Positions 12,662-23,559 of a stretch of DNA of 64,000 nucleotides are shown here, piece by piece; the first letter of the stretch is position 1, and every line of letters starts with the position of its first letter. The notes beneath the pieces were generated by a model, which saw only the letters and a program-made list of their open reading frames with translations, was not told the DNA's origin and searched no databases. This DNA comes from Lepiota brunneoincarnata (Eukaryota; Basidiomycota; Agaricomycetes; Agaricales; Agaricaceae). Location of the stretch: assembly GCA_023014365.1 (NCBI GenBank), contig JAEBUN010000003.1, positions 1,426,001 through 1,490,000 of the forward strand, written 5' to 3'. The position numbers and the translations under genes were made by a program.

Positions 12662-13055
12662 TGTTATCAGAATTCTATATCAGAAGGATGGTTATGTTTA
12701 ACTTACTCTCTCATGTCAAAATGTCACTATGAAACAATCAGTAGTGTACATCAGAAGGACTATATTTAGCTTATGCCTTGTTGTCTTATCTCTGACTCAT
12801 AATTACTCAGGTCCATCTACTTATAGTAGGAGCATAGCCACACTTAGTATTATATAAGGATACAGTACATTACCATGTATCCTTATCTTAGTGTTATACA
12901 GTTCTTGCCTCCTATACCCTTTTGCCCCTAAACCGGCTGGACTTATAGTGCTCCGTCATCTCCAAGTCATGCCCAGTAGGACAAGACCAAGTCTGTATAG
13001 ACATCTTGCCTTGAACACCATACTACTCAAGAGTGAACCCCTAATCCAGGTAACA
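12662..13055 (+). mobile_element. solo LTR, A/D Gypsy family
   Basis: It begins TGTTATCAGAA and ends GGTAACA, is 394 bp long and is flanked by the 5-bp duplication GATGG (12657-12661 and 13056-13060). It is the reverse-oriented relative of the LTRs at 36365, 45365 and 56813. It holds a conserved TATATAAGGATACAG-like segment that may be its promoter. Confidence 0.85.
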
Positions 13056-13060
13056 GATGG

Positions 13061-13395
13061 CTTCTTTCTCATCTTCCTCCAAGCTGCTGAATATACAAGG
13101 AGTCAATGTCAGGGGATCACCCTGACAGTAGGTATGTATGCTCTATGCTGATAGTCCATCCAGTTGCCTCAGCTGTTCTGGCTGCCCCAGGGTCCCTGAG
13201 CATTGGCTAGCCTGGGCACCTTAGGGGTTTGGCCCCAGATACCTTGGCAACCCACCTTGACATCCCCCATCACTGTTGTGATCACATGTAATATATTTCT
13301 TCTATTTATACTCTGATATTGTCATGCATGTGATATTGCCTGGTTACCATAGTTTCAGTAGCCCAGTCTGTGCACAGACCATTTGTATACATATA
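13061..13395. repeat. degenerate LTR-like DNA
   Basis: Part of this stretch (a GGTTACC segment and the GTCTGTGCACAGACC palindrome near 13350-13385) resembles the reverse complement of the LTR of the KH-encoding element at 23155. No boundaries or target duplication can be defined. Confidence 0.3.
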
Positions 13396-13651
13396 CAGTA
13401 GCTGCCAAAACCTTTCCAATGTTTTCCAGGTCTCAACTATTCCTTAAATAGCTCTAGATATACTAAAGCTAGGGATCTCATATATAAATATATATATACC
13501 CCTATATCCTATCTACTAATTGATCTAGTAATAATTACATAATATTCTATATTTGGAAGTCAATGAATTAAACAATATTTATCATACATTGGAAAGGTTT
13601 TGGAACTTTTAATATATAATTACATGATTTCATTTAATGTAATCAAAATAA

Positions 13652-14043
13652 TGTTAGAATACAAGTGTCATTAGCCTCAGAGACTCGTATGTGCGAGAAC
13701 TAAGTATATTCTATACCTGTTAGAATACGAGTGTCAGTTCTACAGGCATTGTAAGCAACAGTCATAAAAGAGAAAGTAACATAGGCTACTCACAGCCTCA
13801 GAGACTCGTATGCGTGAGAACTGGGGCTGCCGGTCATTCGAGCTACGTTATTTAAGGTAAATATGGAACAATAAAAAAGCGAGTAATTGTCCTGGTATTC
13901 TAGCTACCATTTACATAGAGATCAAGAGAGAAAAAGGAAGAAAAAAAGATCGGGAGCCAAAACACTGGAAAGTAGGTCCAAGTAGTCAACGTTTGGACCC
14001 CCTGGCATTCTGTGAAACTTGCAACAAGTTTGCATTTCCAACA
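13652..14043 (-). repeat. Copia 3' LTR
   Basis: 392 bp, TG...CA ends on both strands. It is the 3' LTR in the transcribed (minus) direction, because the polypurine tract lies at its inner edge. Confidence 0.9.
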
Positions 14044-17000
14044 CTCCCCCTCAAACTGTAGCAAGACCCAGCTCGTTAGTGAAATGCTTGACTTTGAGGG
14101 AAGGGAGCGCCTTTGTGAAGACGTCAGCAACCATATCCTCGGTTGGGCAGTAGACTAGCTTGAGTTTTCAGTCTTCAATAACCCAGTGAATGAAATGGTA
14201 CCATATGTTGATATGCTTGGTGCAAGCGTGGAATTGATGATCCTTCATGAGAGTGATGGCAGACTGATTGTCGGAGAATAATGTGGTGGGGGGTAAGGTG
14301 GAGCCAAAAATTTGGGAGATGAGCAAATGTAAACACAAAGATTCCTTGGCTGCATGCGTTGCACCTACGTACTCAGACTCTGTGGTGGACAGAGTGACTA
14401 TTTCCTGATGTTTGGTGCTCCAGGAGATGGCACCACCGTTGATCAGAAACACATATCCTGATGTGGCACGCTGGTCTTCAGCCATATTGCCATCAGCATC
14501 CGTGAACCCGGTAAGGTCCTCTCTGGATCCTCCGTATACCAACCAGAGGTCTCAAGTCCCCTTAAGATATCGAAAACTTGTTTTACTGCCTCCCAGTGAG
14601 CTTCTCTGGGGTGTTTTGAGAACTTGGATAACACTTGTATGGTGTAAGCAATATTGGGACGGGTGCCAAGAGCGGCATACATAAGCGTCCCAACAGCTTC
14701 TTGATAGGGAATCTTGGCCATTCGAGCAATGTCGGTAGTTGATTTGGGGGAATGATCAGAAGTGAGTTAGATGGAGGGGTCCATGGGAATGCTAACTGGC
14801 TTGAGGTCTTCAAAACCATATCGATGAAGAGAGCTGTCAATGTAGGAGTGCTGTGACAGCATAAGCTTACTGCGTTCACGGTCCCTTTTCAACTCAATGC
14901 CCAATAGCCAATGAATTTCCCCTAAGTCCGTAATTTCCACATGTTCGGAGACCCGCTCCTTTGCCCACACAATCAAAGCCAAGACATCGGCCACTAGAGT
15001 ACAATCATCGACATGGACAAGAATGATAGAAAGCTTGGGGGTAGTCTTATAAAAGACACTATGATCAACATCACAACGTTTGAAGCCCAAGAAATCAATT
15101 AAGATCTCACAGAGACATTGATACCAGCAACGTCCAGATTGCTTGAGACCATAGAGAGTTTTTTTTAGTAAGCAGACGCGATGGGGAAAAGAGGGATCGA
15201 TGAAACTGGGAGGCTGCCACATGTATACCGTCTCGTTGTCCGTGAGTTTCCTGTTTAGGTAAGCCCCCTTAATGTCAATTTGGTGAATTTCCATATTCCT
15301 TGCGGCGGTAATTGCAAGGACAGATCGGATTGATGACAATCTTGCAACCAGGGCAAATGTATTGAAGTAGTCAACCCCTGGGACCTGCGAAAAAACCTTA
15401 GGCAACCAAGCGAGCTTTGTACCATACAATATTCCCTGCTGCGTCCTTTTTTTGCCTTGTATACCCATTTTGATCCCACAACATTGATTCCTGATGGCCG
15501 ATCAACAAGGTCCCACATCCCTGATTCCTTCAGCATTGCCAACTCCTCTTCCATCACCATCTTCCACAATGGCCAATCCACCCTCCGATATGCATCCTTC
15601 AAATCCCTTGGCTCCAAAGCCTCCATCTCCTCCATCTTCGGATGCCAGAGCCTGTACCTCATCCCAGTCAATCTCCTCTGCTAAGGTAACCGCCATTCCT
15701 TTGAGGACATCCTGGGCCTTTCTGCTTGGCTTCTGAGTGTGACGTGGATGTTCTGGATGCTCTTGAGCAGCGTCCTCTGGATTGCCAGGGGACCCCTTCT
15801 GTTCAGTAGATAGCAAGTCTTTGTGGACAGTGTCTTCCGGATTGCTGGGGGACCCCTTCTGTTTGGTAGATAGCAAGTCCTTGGTAGTGGAGGGTTTGTT
15901 TGGCTTGTTTGGAGTCAAATCCAATGTTCTAGCAGGGTGAGCCTTGTTTGGAGTCACACTAACTGACGTACCCTCCCCCTCAAGACTCACAGGACCTACA
16001 AAATGCACATTGCGCTCAACCCTGACCATACCTGTGTCTGGATACCAGACATGCAAGCCATTGCTTGACCAATCATATCCCACCCAACACCCTGGCTTGG
16101 CCCGACCGCTTAACTTATCCCCCCCACCCTGGTGTACCCACACCTCCTCGCCCCACTCTTGCAAATCACCCAGGTCTGGCGTCCTTCCATATAACACCTC
16201 AAACGGCATCCTACCCTCCACTGGCCTTGGTCCCCATCTGGTTCATTAACCAAACTACATGAGATGCTGCCTCTGCCCAGAGGTATTTTGGGAGTCTACT
16301 AGCGTGAAAAATTGCGCGAACATGTTCGATGATTGTCCGATTCTTCCTTTCGGCCACACCATTGTGTTGTGGTGTATCATGTATGGTGAGTTTTGTCTGT
16401 GTACCCCTGGACTTGAGGTGTTGCTGGAAATGATCAGCAGTGTATTCCCCACCCCTGATCCGAATGCAAAGTCCTGATGCAAATACCAAATTGCATTTCA
16501 CACCATGCTTCAAACAACTTGTATGCCTTGAAAACCTCCGCCTTGGCCGACAGGAACTCAATATGGGTCCAACATGAAAAATCGTCTGTGAAGGTCACTG
16601 TAAAATCGCCTTCCCTTTCTTGTAGCAACCCGTGCTGGCCCCCAAAAGTCTGAGTGGATCTCACCACCTATAACTGATGCCCATTCCCCTCCATGGATCT
16701 TTGCCACTGGGAGCCTTGTCGCCTTTGCATATGCACACGAGTCACCACTGGACCATCAACATCTACTTTCAACCCAGTAACCATTCCATCACATATCAGC
16801 TTTAAAGCTGCTGCCAGTGAGATATGGCCAAGTCGGCGATGTACCATGTCCAAGGTAAGTGATTCTCCTACACTGTTTACCTCGTCACTGCCCTCCCTGA
16901 AAACTTTATATAGTCCCCTGTCATTTCTGGGAATCTCCACCACGCATGTGCCTCCAGAGTCCCGAATGATGCACTTTCCATTGCTGAAGGTAGTTGAGAA

Positions 17001-17258
17001 TCCAGCATCATCCAGGCAACCAATTGAAACTAAGGTGTACCCTACCTCTGGGGAGTATAACACCTCACTGAGTCGCAGCTGTGATGTGGTAACCCCATTT
17101 GGTACATCAAGGACAATCTCCCCCTTGCCAACTGCACTGAAACATTGTTTGTTTGCAGCTCGTAAAGGCCTAGCTGGGATGGGCTCGAAAGTATGGAATG
17201 CATCGCGGTACGGAGAGATGTGTCTGGATGATCCGGAATCGAAAACTTCTACATGCAT
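14044..17258 (-). pseudogene. Copia pol remnant (protease, integrase, RT, RNase H)
   Basis: Protease shows VEVFDSGSSRHISPYRD right after an in-frame TGA at 17259-17261. The GAG-pre-integrase region has MVHRRLGHISLAAALKLI. Integrase shows HDTPQHNGVAERKNRTIIEH near 16340-16400. RT shows KGAYLNRKLTDNETVYMWQP, LLKKTLYGLKQSGRCWYQC and ILVHVDDCTLVA (the Y/HVDD core). RNase H shows STTESEYVGATHAAKE and VNPV-flanking motifs near 14170-14540. The frames are broken at several places, so no active polyprotein can be made. Confidence 0.9.
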
Positions 17259-18424
17259 TCATCCCTCACTGACTTTTGCAACATCAACCTCCTCGATCTC
17301 CTCACTGACTGGTGCCACATAGGCTGACAGAAAACCATCATCACCCTGTCTTTGTTCACCAACTTCAGGTTCATCCTCCAGAGCCATTACATCACCATCA
17401 TCTTCTGACCCTCCAATCAAGTTGTCATCCTCAACAAGTTCGACTTCCAACATGATGAAGGATTCATCTTCATTCTCTTCCTCGACAGTGTTCGCTCCCC
17501 CTTTAGCCTGCTTGGGTTTCTCCTGAGCTGGTTTCTCGCTGTCAACCTTTTTTCTTTTTGGGCATTTGTTTTTCCAATGACCAGGTTCGCCACATTTGTG
17601 GCATTTTCCAGGCATCCTGCCCTTCTTGCCATCACCTTTGACCCCCAGGGCATCATCGCTGCCCTCAGCCTTAGACCCACCATGCAGTCTTCCAGCTGAG
17701 CGCGACCTTTCCCACTCGTCGGAGATCATCGTAATCAAGACATCCGGCTCGATAGTGAAGTTGAGATTTGCATGCAGGCAAGCAGCTGATAACTGAGCTG
17801 ATGCATAGGAAGATAGCCACCTTGGTAAGGATTGGATAACCGTACTGCGATAATCATCGTTGCTGATCTGTACCCCTACTGATGTTAATTCAGCATGCTT
17901 GGAGTGAAGCTCCCCCAGAAAAACTCGAACGTCTCCCCTGTCTGAACACTGCACTGTCATGAACTCACGACGCATCCTTGCCTGTGAGAAGGCACCTTTA
18001 TATGTGTATTCCTTTGTGACTGCCTCCCACATGTCTGCCACAGATCCGAGTTCAGCTACAACAATCAACGTCAAGTCAGGAATCTGTTGGATGAGTAGGG
18101 ACTGCGCAATGGATTCATTATGCTCCCATGCATGTACATCATCAAGGGAAACTGGAAATGTATGAGGGGGGGGGGTCCCTAGCCAGTGTCACCATCGTCC
18201 TTATCCTTTTCCTTGTCACTGCTTGACTTGGACCTGACCTGCCTCGGTGCTGCCGGCAATGAGGCCATAGGTTTTGGTCGTTCCGAGCTCCCATCGAAAT
18301 GCCCCCATAACTCTTTTCCCTGGACTGCTACCTTGAACCGCAATCAGAAGATTGCCCAGTTCAATCCTGATAGGTCCAACTTGGGAACACTTTGGGATAG
18401 CACATTGTTTATAGTAGTAGCCAT
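17259..18424 (-). pseudogene. Copia gag remnant with CCHC knuckle
   Basis: From an ATG at 18424 (MATTINNVLSQSVPKLDLSG) the frame meets an early TGA and a TAG. It then runs open from about 18170 with HAWEHNESIAQSLLIQQIPD, a gag helical domain, and the knuckle CHKCGEPGHWKNKC near 17575-17620. The stops are explained by single C-to-T changes (CGA to TGA, CAG to TAG). An acidic tail leads to the TGA at the gag-protease junction. Confidence 0.8.
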
Positions 18425-18440
18425 ACCGGGGCCCATAACC

Positions 18441-18832
18441 TGTTAGAATACAAGTGTCGTTAGCCTCAGAGACTCGTATGCACGAGAACTAAGTATATTC
18501 TATACCTGTTAGAATACAAGTGTCGTTCTACAGGCATTGTAAGCAACAGTCATAAAAGAGAAAGTAATATAGGCTACTCACAGCCTCAGAGACTTGTATG
18601 CGCGAGAACTGAGGCTGCCAGTCATTTGAGCTATGTTATTTAAGGTAAATATGGAACAATAAAAAAGCGAGTAATTGTCCTGGTATTCTAGCTACTGTTT
18701 ACATAGAGATCAAGAGAGAAAAAGGAAGAAAAAAAGATTGGGAGCTGAAACACCAGAAAGTGGGTCCAAGTAGTCAACGTTTGGACCCCCTGGCATTCCA
18801 GTGAAACTTGCAACGAGTTTGCATTTCCAACA
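18441..18832 (-). repeat. Copia 5' LTR
   Basis: 392 bp, same length as its partner. Gag starts only 17 bp inside it on the minus strand, so the leader is extremely short. Confidence 0.9.
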
Positions 18833-18837
18833 AATAA

Positions 18838-19064
18838 ATGCAAATAAAATCATGTGACCCTATAGGATAATGTATGGTACTCCTCCTAGAGGAATATTGG
18901 AGTTGTGGGAGAGGACAGAAGTGGAGTGGAATAAGATTCCACCTTCAGTGTGTCAGAATTTGATTGAAAGTATGCCTAGAAGGGTTTAGACTATTTTGGA
19001 GGCTAGAGGGGGTTATACCAAGTACTAAAAACCCATAATTGTATATTTTGTTTACTGAGTTCCA
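18838..19064 (+). pseudogene. Tc1-like transposase, C-terminal fragment
   Basis: The plus strand reads VEWNKIPPSVCQNLIESMPR, R, and EARGGYTKY with one stop between. This is the usual C-terminus of Tc1-type transposases (IPPEVCQNLIESMPRR ... KAKGGYTKY). The catalytic region is missing. Confidence 0.65.
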
Positions 19065-19358
19065 AAATCTTTCCGATGTACTATAAATATTGTTTAATTT
19101 GTTGACTTCCAAATATAGAGTATTATGTAATTATTACTAAATCAATTAGTAGATAAGATATAGGGGTATATATTCAAAATATGAGGTCTCTAGCTTTAGT
19201 ATATCTAGAGCTATTCAAGGAATAGTTGAGACCTGGAGAACATTGGAAAGGTTTTAGCAGCTACTGTATATATAGCTGCAAGCAAGGATTACAATCCTTA
19301 CTCAAATATCATTTGGGTTTTGGGCATATACACTTCCCTAACAGTCAATATTGACATA

Positions 19359-20953
19359 CAGTAGGTCAAAAAACTGTCCCAATGTTTTCACCATTTGGAA
19401 AGATTAGCTAATAGTGGACCAAGGTGATTATGTAAATACCTGGGAAAATAGACAATGATAATATAGCATATTGAGATGCCAAATCCGCTTAAATCACGTG
19501 ATCTGTCCGAGAAGTAATGGAGTAATTAATCATTTAAAATATTAACTCATTGGCACAGTTTTTTGACCCTCTGTCATTTTCCTAAAATCTGGTTTTGGAC
19601 AGGCCAAATCAATACCAAATCAAGTGTGGGGATAACAAATTTTGTTATGTGACCTCTTCTATATCACATAATCATATTGAAATCACTTCAACAATCTTTT
19701 CTTCTTACCATTACATCATGGAAGCTATATCTTCTATCCAGTGCTCTCAAGTCATTTTTCTTCTTCAGAATGGCTATTCTCTGCAACAAACTCGATCCAA
19801 ACTGGTCTAGGCAAGAGTACTATTGAGCAGATCATGAAAGAAGTTGATCAAGATGAGGAAAACAATAAAGGAGGACAACCCTCCATGCTATCTTCTTAGA
19901 ATAAATAATCAATAATTTACTAGATCACCACTGGGAAACTGGACAATGCTGTTCAAGCTACCCAATTCACCAACCCTATCCTTCCTACTCCTGTCACACT
20001 TCAATCCATCTGAAATATGCTCAAGAAGAACAATTTCTGGTCTGTTGTTAAGACTAAATGGCCTCCTCTTGAGAAGTAATACTGAATTGCTTACTTCAAA
20101 TTGCCTACAAGCACAAGGATTGGATAGTGGAAGATTGGAAATGGATACAGTATTATGGACAGATGAAACAAAAATCAACAAGCTTGGGTCATATGAGAAG
20201 ATATATAAGGGGGAAGGACTCTCAGACAAGATTATCATTCCTACTGTTAAGCATGAAGGTGGTAGTAACATTATGGTATGGCAGGCTATGGGATGGAAAG
20301 GAGTAGGAATGTTAGTGGAGGTTGAAGGGATTATAGATGTAGAGCAGTACTGTGAGATTTTGGAGTATAGGATGGTGAACAGCTTTGAAAACTTTGGAGA
20401 TGGAGGAGGAGTAGGTATCCCAGTAGTACAATAACCCAAAATACAAGTCTAAAAGGGCAACAGAGTGGTTTCAAGATAACAATATGCAAGTTCTACTATG
20501 GTCAGCACAATTCCCTGACTCTAAATCCATTGAACACCTCTGGATATACCTGAAGAACCAGTTGAAGAGATATAAGAGACCACCTGAGGGAATACATGAA
20601 TTATGGAACAGGTTAGTGGTAAAGTGGGATAGGATTGCTGCAGAAAGGTGTCAAAAACTTATAGAAAGCATGACCAGAAGGCTCAAGGTAGTTATAAAGG
20701 CAAAAGGAGGCTATACAATGTATAAATTAGGAAAATGATAGAGGGTCAAAAAACTGTCCCAATGGGTTAATATTTTAAATGATTAATTACTCCATTACTT
20801 CTCAGACAAATCACGTGATTTAAACGGATTTGGCATCTCAATATGTTATATTATCATTGTCTATTTTCCCAAGTATTTACATAATCACCTTGGTCCACTA
20901 TTAGCTGACCTTTCCAAATAATGAAAACATTGGGACAGTTTTTTGACCTACTG
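19359..20953 (+). mobile_element. Tc1/mariner-like element with about 220-bp inverted ends
   Basis: The ends read CAGTAGGTCAAAAAACTG and its reverse complement, each next to TA. The inverted repeats continue with few mismatches to about 19585 and from about 20735. Each arm also has at its inner edge a reversed copy of the same end motif (ACAGTTTTTTGACCCTC near 19556-19573 and GAGGGTCAAAAAACTGT near 20741-20757), so each arm looks like a small element on its own. A dead transposase lies between. Confidence 0.8.
19630..20738 (+). pseudogene. Tc1-like transposase, inactive
   Basis: Recognisable parts in three frames are LWTDETKINKLGSYEKIYKG (first catalytic Asp kept), IIPTVKHEGGSNIMVWQAMG, GWKGVGMLVEVEGIIDVEQY, then ATEWFQDNNMQVL, SIEHLWIYLKNQLKRYKRPP and TRRLKVVIKAKGGYTMY. 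The usual QQDNDPKHT motif reads as YNNPKYKSK after a frame change, so the second catalytic Asp is lost. The N-terminal helix-turn-helix part is full of stops. It can no longer act. Confidence 0.8.
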
Positions 20954-21393
20954 TATCTACCCTGAACAAAGTTATGAAGTGGCTCTCAGATGATAAGGGA
21001 TGGCAGTCCCATTCTGAGCTGGTGAAACATGAAGCAAATAAACAGTGTTTGCTATTCTTGGATGTTTTGATATGCTTTTGGGGTGAATTGGCAGAGACAC
21101 ATTTGGGGGGGAAGGTTATTGGAAAGATGACCTGCAAGACTATAATGAACTGTTATGATGAAGAGTTGGATCAATGATAGCATACAGTTGAGAGTGGTGT
21201 GGTAGGAGGTGATTGGAGTAAGCTGCTTCAGTACTGTACATATATTTCCTATTAGCTGCCATGCACTACAAGCCAATACAACTCCATGCAACTTTACTTT
21301 GGACTCTGTGAGGTTTACCCAATATACTACTTATTCTGAACCCCAAGGAAAAGGTATATCATTGGGAACTAAAATCAAACATCCATCCATGTT
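20954..21393 (+). other. unidentified ORF remnant
   Basis: An open stretch at 20974-21177 reads MKWLSDDKGWQSHSELVKHE and continues to a TGA. I do not recognise it. It may be an exon of a captured host gene or of an old transposon. The rest of the interval shows nothing. Confidence 0.25.
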
Positions 21394-21398
21394 TACTC

Positions 21399-22172
21399 TG
21401 TTATCAGAATCCCCTTATCAGAAGCCTCACTGGGAGGAACTCTTATCAGAAGCACCAAAATATATAAATAGATAGAAGACCTGTCACTCTGAAACAATCA
21501 GAAGTGCACATCAGAACAATCTATACTTAGATAGATAAGACTCTGACTCAGTATGACTCACTTTACCTGGGTCCAGACATATATAGTAGGAGCACAGCCA
21601 CACATAGTAGTATATAAGGATACAGTACTATATCTTGTATCCTTATCTTAGTGTTATACAGTTTTTGCCTCCTATACCTCTTTGCTCTTTAACTGGCTGG
21701 ATTTAGTGCTCTGTTGTCTCTAAGTCATGCCCAGTAGGACAGGACCAAGTCTGTATAGACATCTTGTCTCATGTAAGGGAGGAAACTCGCCTACGTGCAG
21801 AATCTGTCCCTGCATCATTTTTTTCATTTAGGTATTTAAGTAGCACATTTGTACTTAGATACCTTAGCTCCCAAAGACAAGGATGTCTCCGCTGCCATAA
21901 GACCTCCAATAGGCTACAGCGTAACCAGCCTGAAGTTTCTTTCCCTCAGTTTCGCTCTCTCTCTGTCTCTCTTTCTCTCACTCTCTCAAGTTTCCCTATG
22001 ATCCCTCACTCAACTGGAGTTGTACTTGTACCCAGTTTCACGAGGTCAGGAAGACGAGCCTGTAGTCGTTTCGCCAACCACACCTCACCCTTACAATTGT
22101 CTTGGAGGATGATTCTCTTTCCTACACTCAACTGCTGTGCTACTCAAGAGCAAACCCCTAACCTAGGTAACA
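21399..22172 (+). mobile_element. solo LTR, A/D Gypsy family, split by another LTR
   Basis: It starts TGTTATCAGAA and ends AGGTAACA, with the duplication TACTC on both sides (21394-21398 and 22173-22177). A 355-bp foreign LTR interrupts it at 21772-22126; without this and one copy of its duplication the LTR is 415 bp. Confidence 0.85.
21772..22126. mobile_element. solo LTR of an unrelated family, 4-bp duplication
   Basis: A TGTAAGGG...CCTACA unit of 355 bp sits inside the A-family LTR between two copies of CTCA (21768-21771 and 22127-22130). It is richer in CG dinucleotides than the LTR it interrupts, which agrees with a later arrival. Confidence 0.65.
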
Positions 22173-22177
22173 TACTC

Positions 22178-22610
22178 TGCCATCCAGCCACTAAGAGATC
22201 TCAGCAATTCCCATTTCAGAGTGATGCTACAAAAAGCTTATGGGAGCATATTGAGACATACTATGAACCTAACAATCAGAAGCTCTATACTTGGTATTCT
22301 GCCATTATCCAGTCCTTGGGTATGGGAAAATCAAGAACTGTAGATGAACTAGCTAAGAATCATTGATCATACCTTTTAATCTTTGATAAGCAGGGTCTAC
22401 TATTCATTTTTCTTTCAGGATATCCTCATTCAGACAACCATGTTTGAGATTATCTTGCTGCTGCTGATTCAACTACTGCCTACAATTGTGCTTGTGATTT
22501 TCTTGAGGTTCTGTTCAAGCATACAGCCCATGGACTCTGTGTTATGCTGGTCAGGCATCTGCATGGCTCAATGTGATCAAGCACATAGTGAGATTGTTAA
22601 GTAGTGCAAG
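22178..22610 (+). pseudogene. fragment of a repeated P-loop-like protein
   Basis: The reading ATKSLWEHIETYYEPNNQKL, YTWYSAIIQSLGMGKSRTVD, ELAKNH is followed after a frame change by GYPHSDNHV and TTAYNCACDFLEVLFKHTAH. The G-M-G-K-S-R stretch looks like a Walker A loop. I believe similar fragments recur in mushroom genomes, but I cannot name the family. Only about 140 residues remain. Confidence 0.4.
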
Positions 22611-23154
22611 CAAGTCAAAGCCAATAGCAATGATCAAAAACAAATATGATGTATAATAAGACAAAGCTAGAGATCTACAAAGATAACTAGGTCTAGATAT
22701 ACTACTGGTAGCACAGGCATGTGATTATAGGAGAATATCATATGCAAACAAATGGGAATCACATGTAAAATGAAAGAACTATAAAAAGACAGGCAGGCCA
22801 ATAAGTGACAGGTGGTATGAGATATGTGATAGGTAAAAATAGATGAGTGGAAAAAGGGAGATGAAACAGTATAATGGTAATATTACCCCCTTCTAATCTT
22901 CAAACTCTGTTTTGAAATAAGAAATCATTGTGGGATTGGCATTGGATACAAGTCTCCTCTAGTAGTTGATGTAATTGTCATAGGTGTAGTTATAGTTATT
23001 ATAGGATCCATCACCAATGATGTTGTACATTTGTCTGAAGGTTTGCAAGTAGCATTGTGTGGTCCTTTCAAGTCAATCATTTTGATGGTTCTGGTGGTAA
23101 GTGGGGTATTGTTGCATATAATGTCTGGGGGCAGAGCAGTTACAGTACAGTGGT

Positions 23155-23473
23155 TGTTAGGGGAGCAAGAGGCCAGAACCAATTTAATATTCGAGTGCCA
23201 ATTGTAATCAGCACGCGTGCTACTTAAGTACAGCAATGGTCTGCGCACAGACCGGGTAACCAAACACTATGTAGACTACCAGAATTAATATGCGCAACAA
23301 CATACAACAACATATAAAATTGTATGTGTGGTCAGGCTTGGGTATAGGGGTGGCCGAAGGATGAGGCTGGGCTTGGCATTGGGCATCAGCTAGAGTGGCT
23401 GAACCCAGATGCTTTACCACAGACCTCTAGATGTACCCTGCATAAGGGGGGGCAACCTGCCAGTCCCCTTACA
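23155..23473 (-). repeat. 3' LTR of the KH-carrying element
   Basis: 319 bp. It contains the palindrome GTCTGCGCACAGAC and a CACGCGTGC site near the TSS-distal end. Confidence 0.85.
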
Positions 23474-23559
23474 CCAGCCCCCTCTTAAGAGTCAACGACC
23501 CGGCGACTTGGTTCCTTTGTCCTAGGTGGCGTGGGCCCAGCACCCATCCACAAGCTGAA

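Larger units (their letters stand above)
13652..18832 (-). mobile_element. Copia-type LTR retrotransposon, complete but decayed
   Basis: Two 392-bp LTRs (13652-14043 and 18441-18832) begin TGTT and end AACA. The whole element is flanked by AATAA on both sides (13647-13651 and 18833-18837). Coding order on the minus strand is gag, protease, integrase, reverse transcriptase, RNase H, which is the Copia order. A purine-rich tract (GAGGGGGAG) directly precedes the 3' LTR at 14044-14052. Several stops and frame changes make it inactive. Confidence 0.92.
13396..19266 (+). mobile_element. Tc1/mariner-like element, internally deleted, split by a Copia insertion
   Basis: The outer ends are inverted repeats beginning CAGTAGCTGCCAAAACC (13396) and its reverse complement ending at 19266, both next to TA, the Tc1/mariner target. 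The inverted repeats extend imperfectly for about 215 bp (to roughly 13610 and from roughly 19062). Removing the Copia insertion leaves under 700 bp. Only the C-terminal end of a transposase remains inside, so this was already a deleted, non-autonomous copy when Copia landed. Confidence 0.7.
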
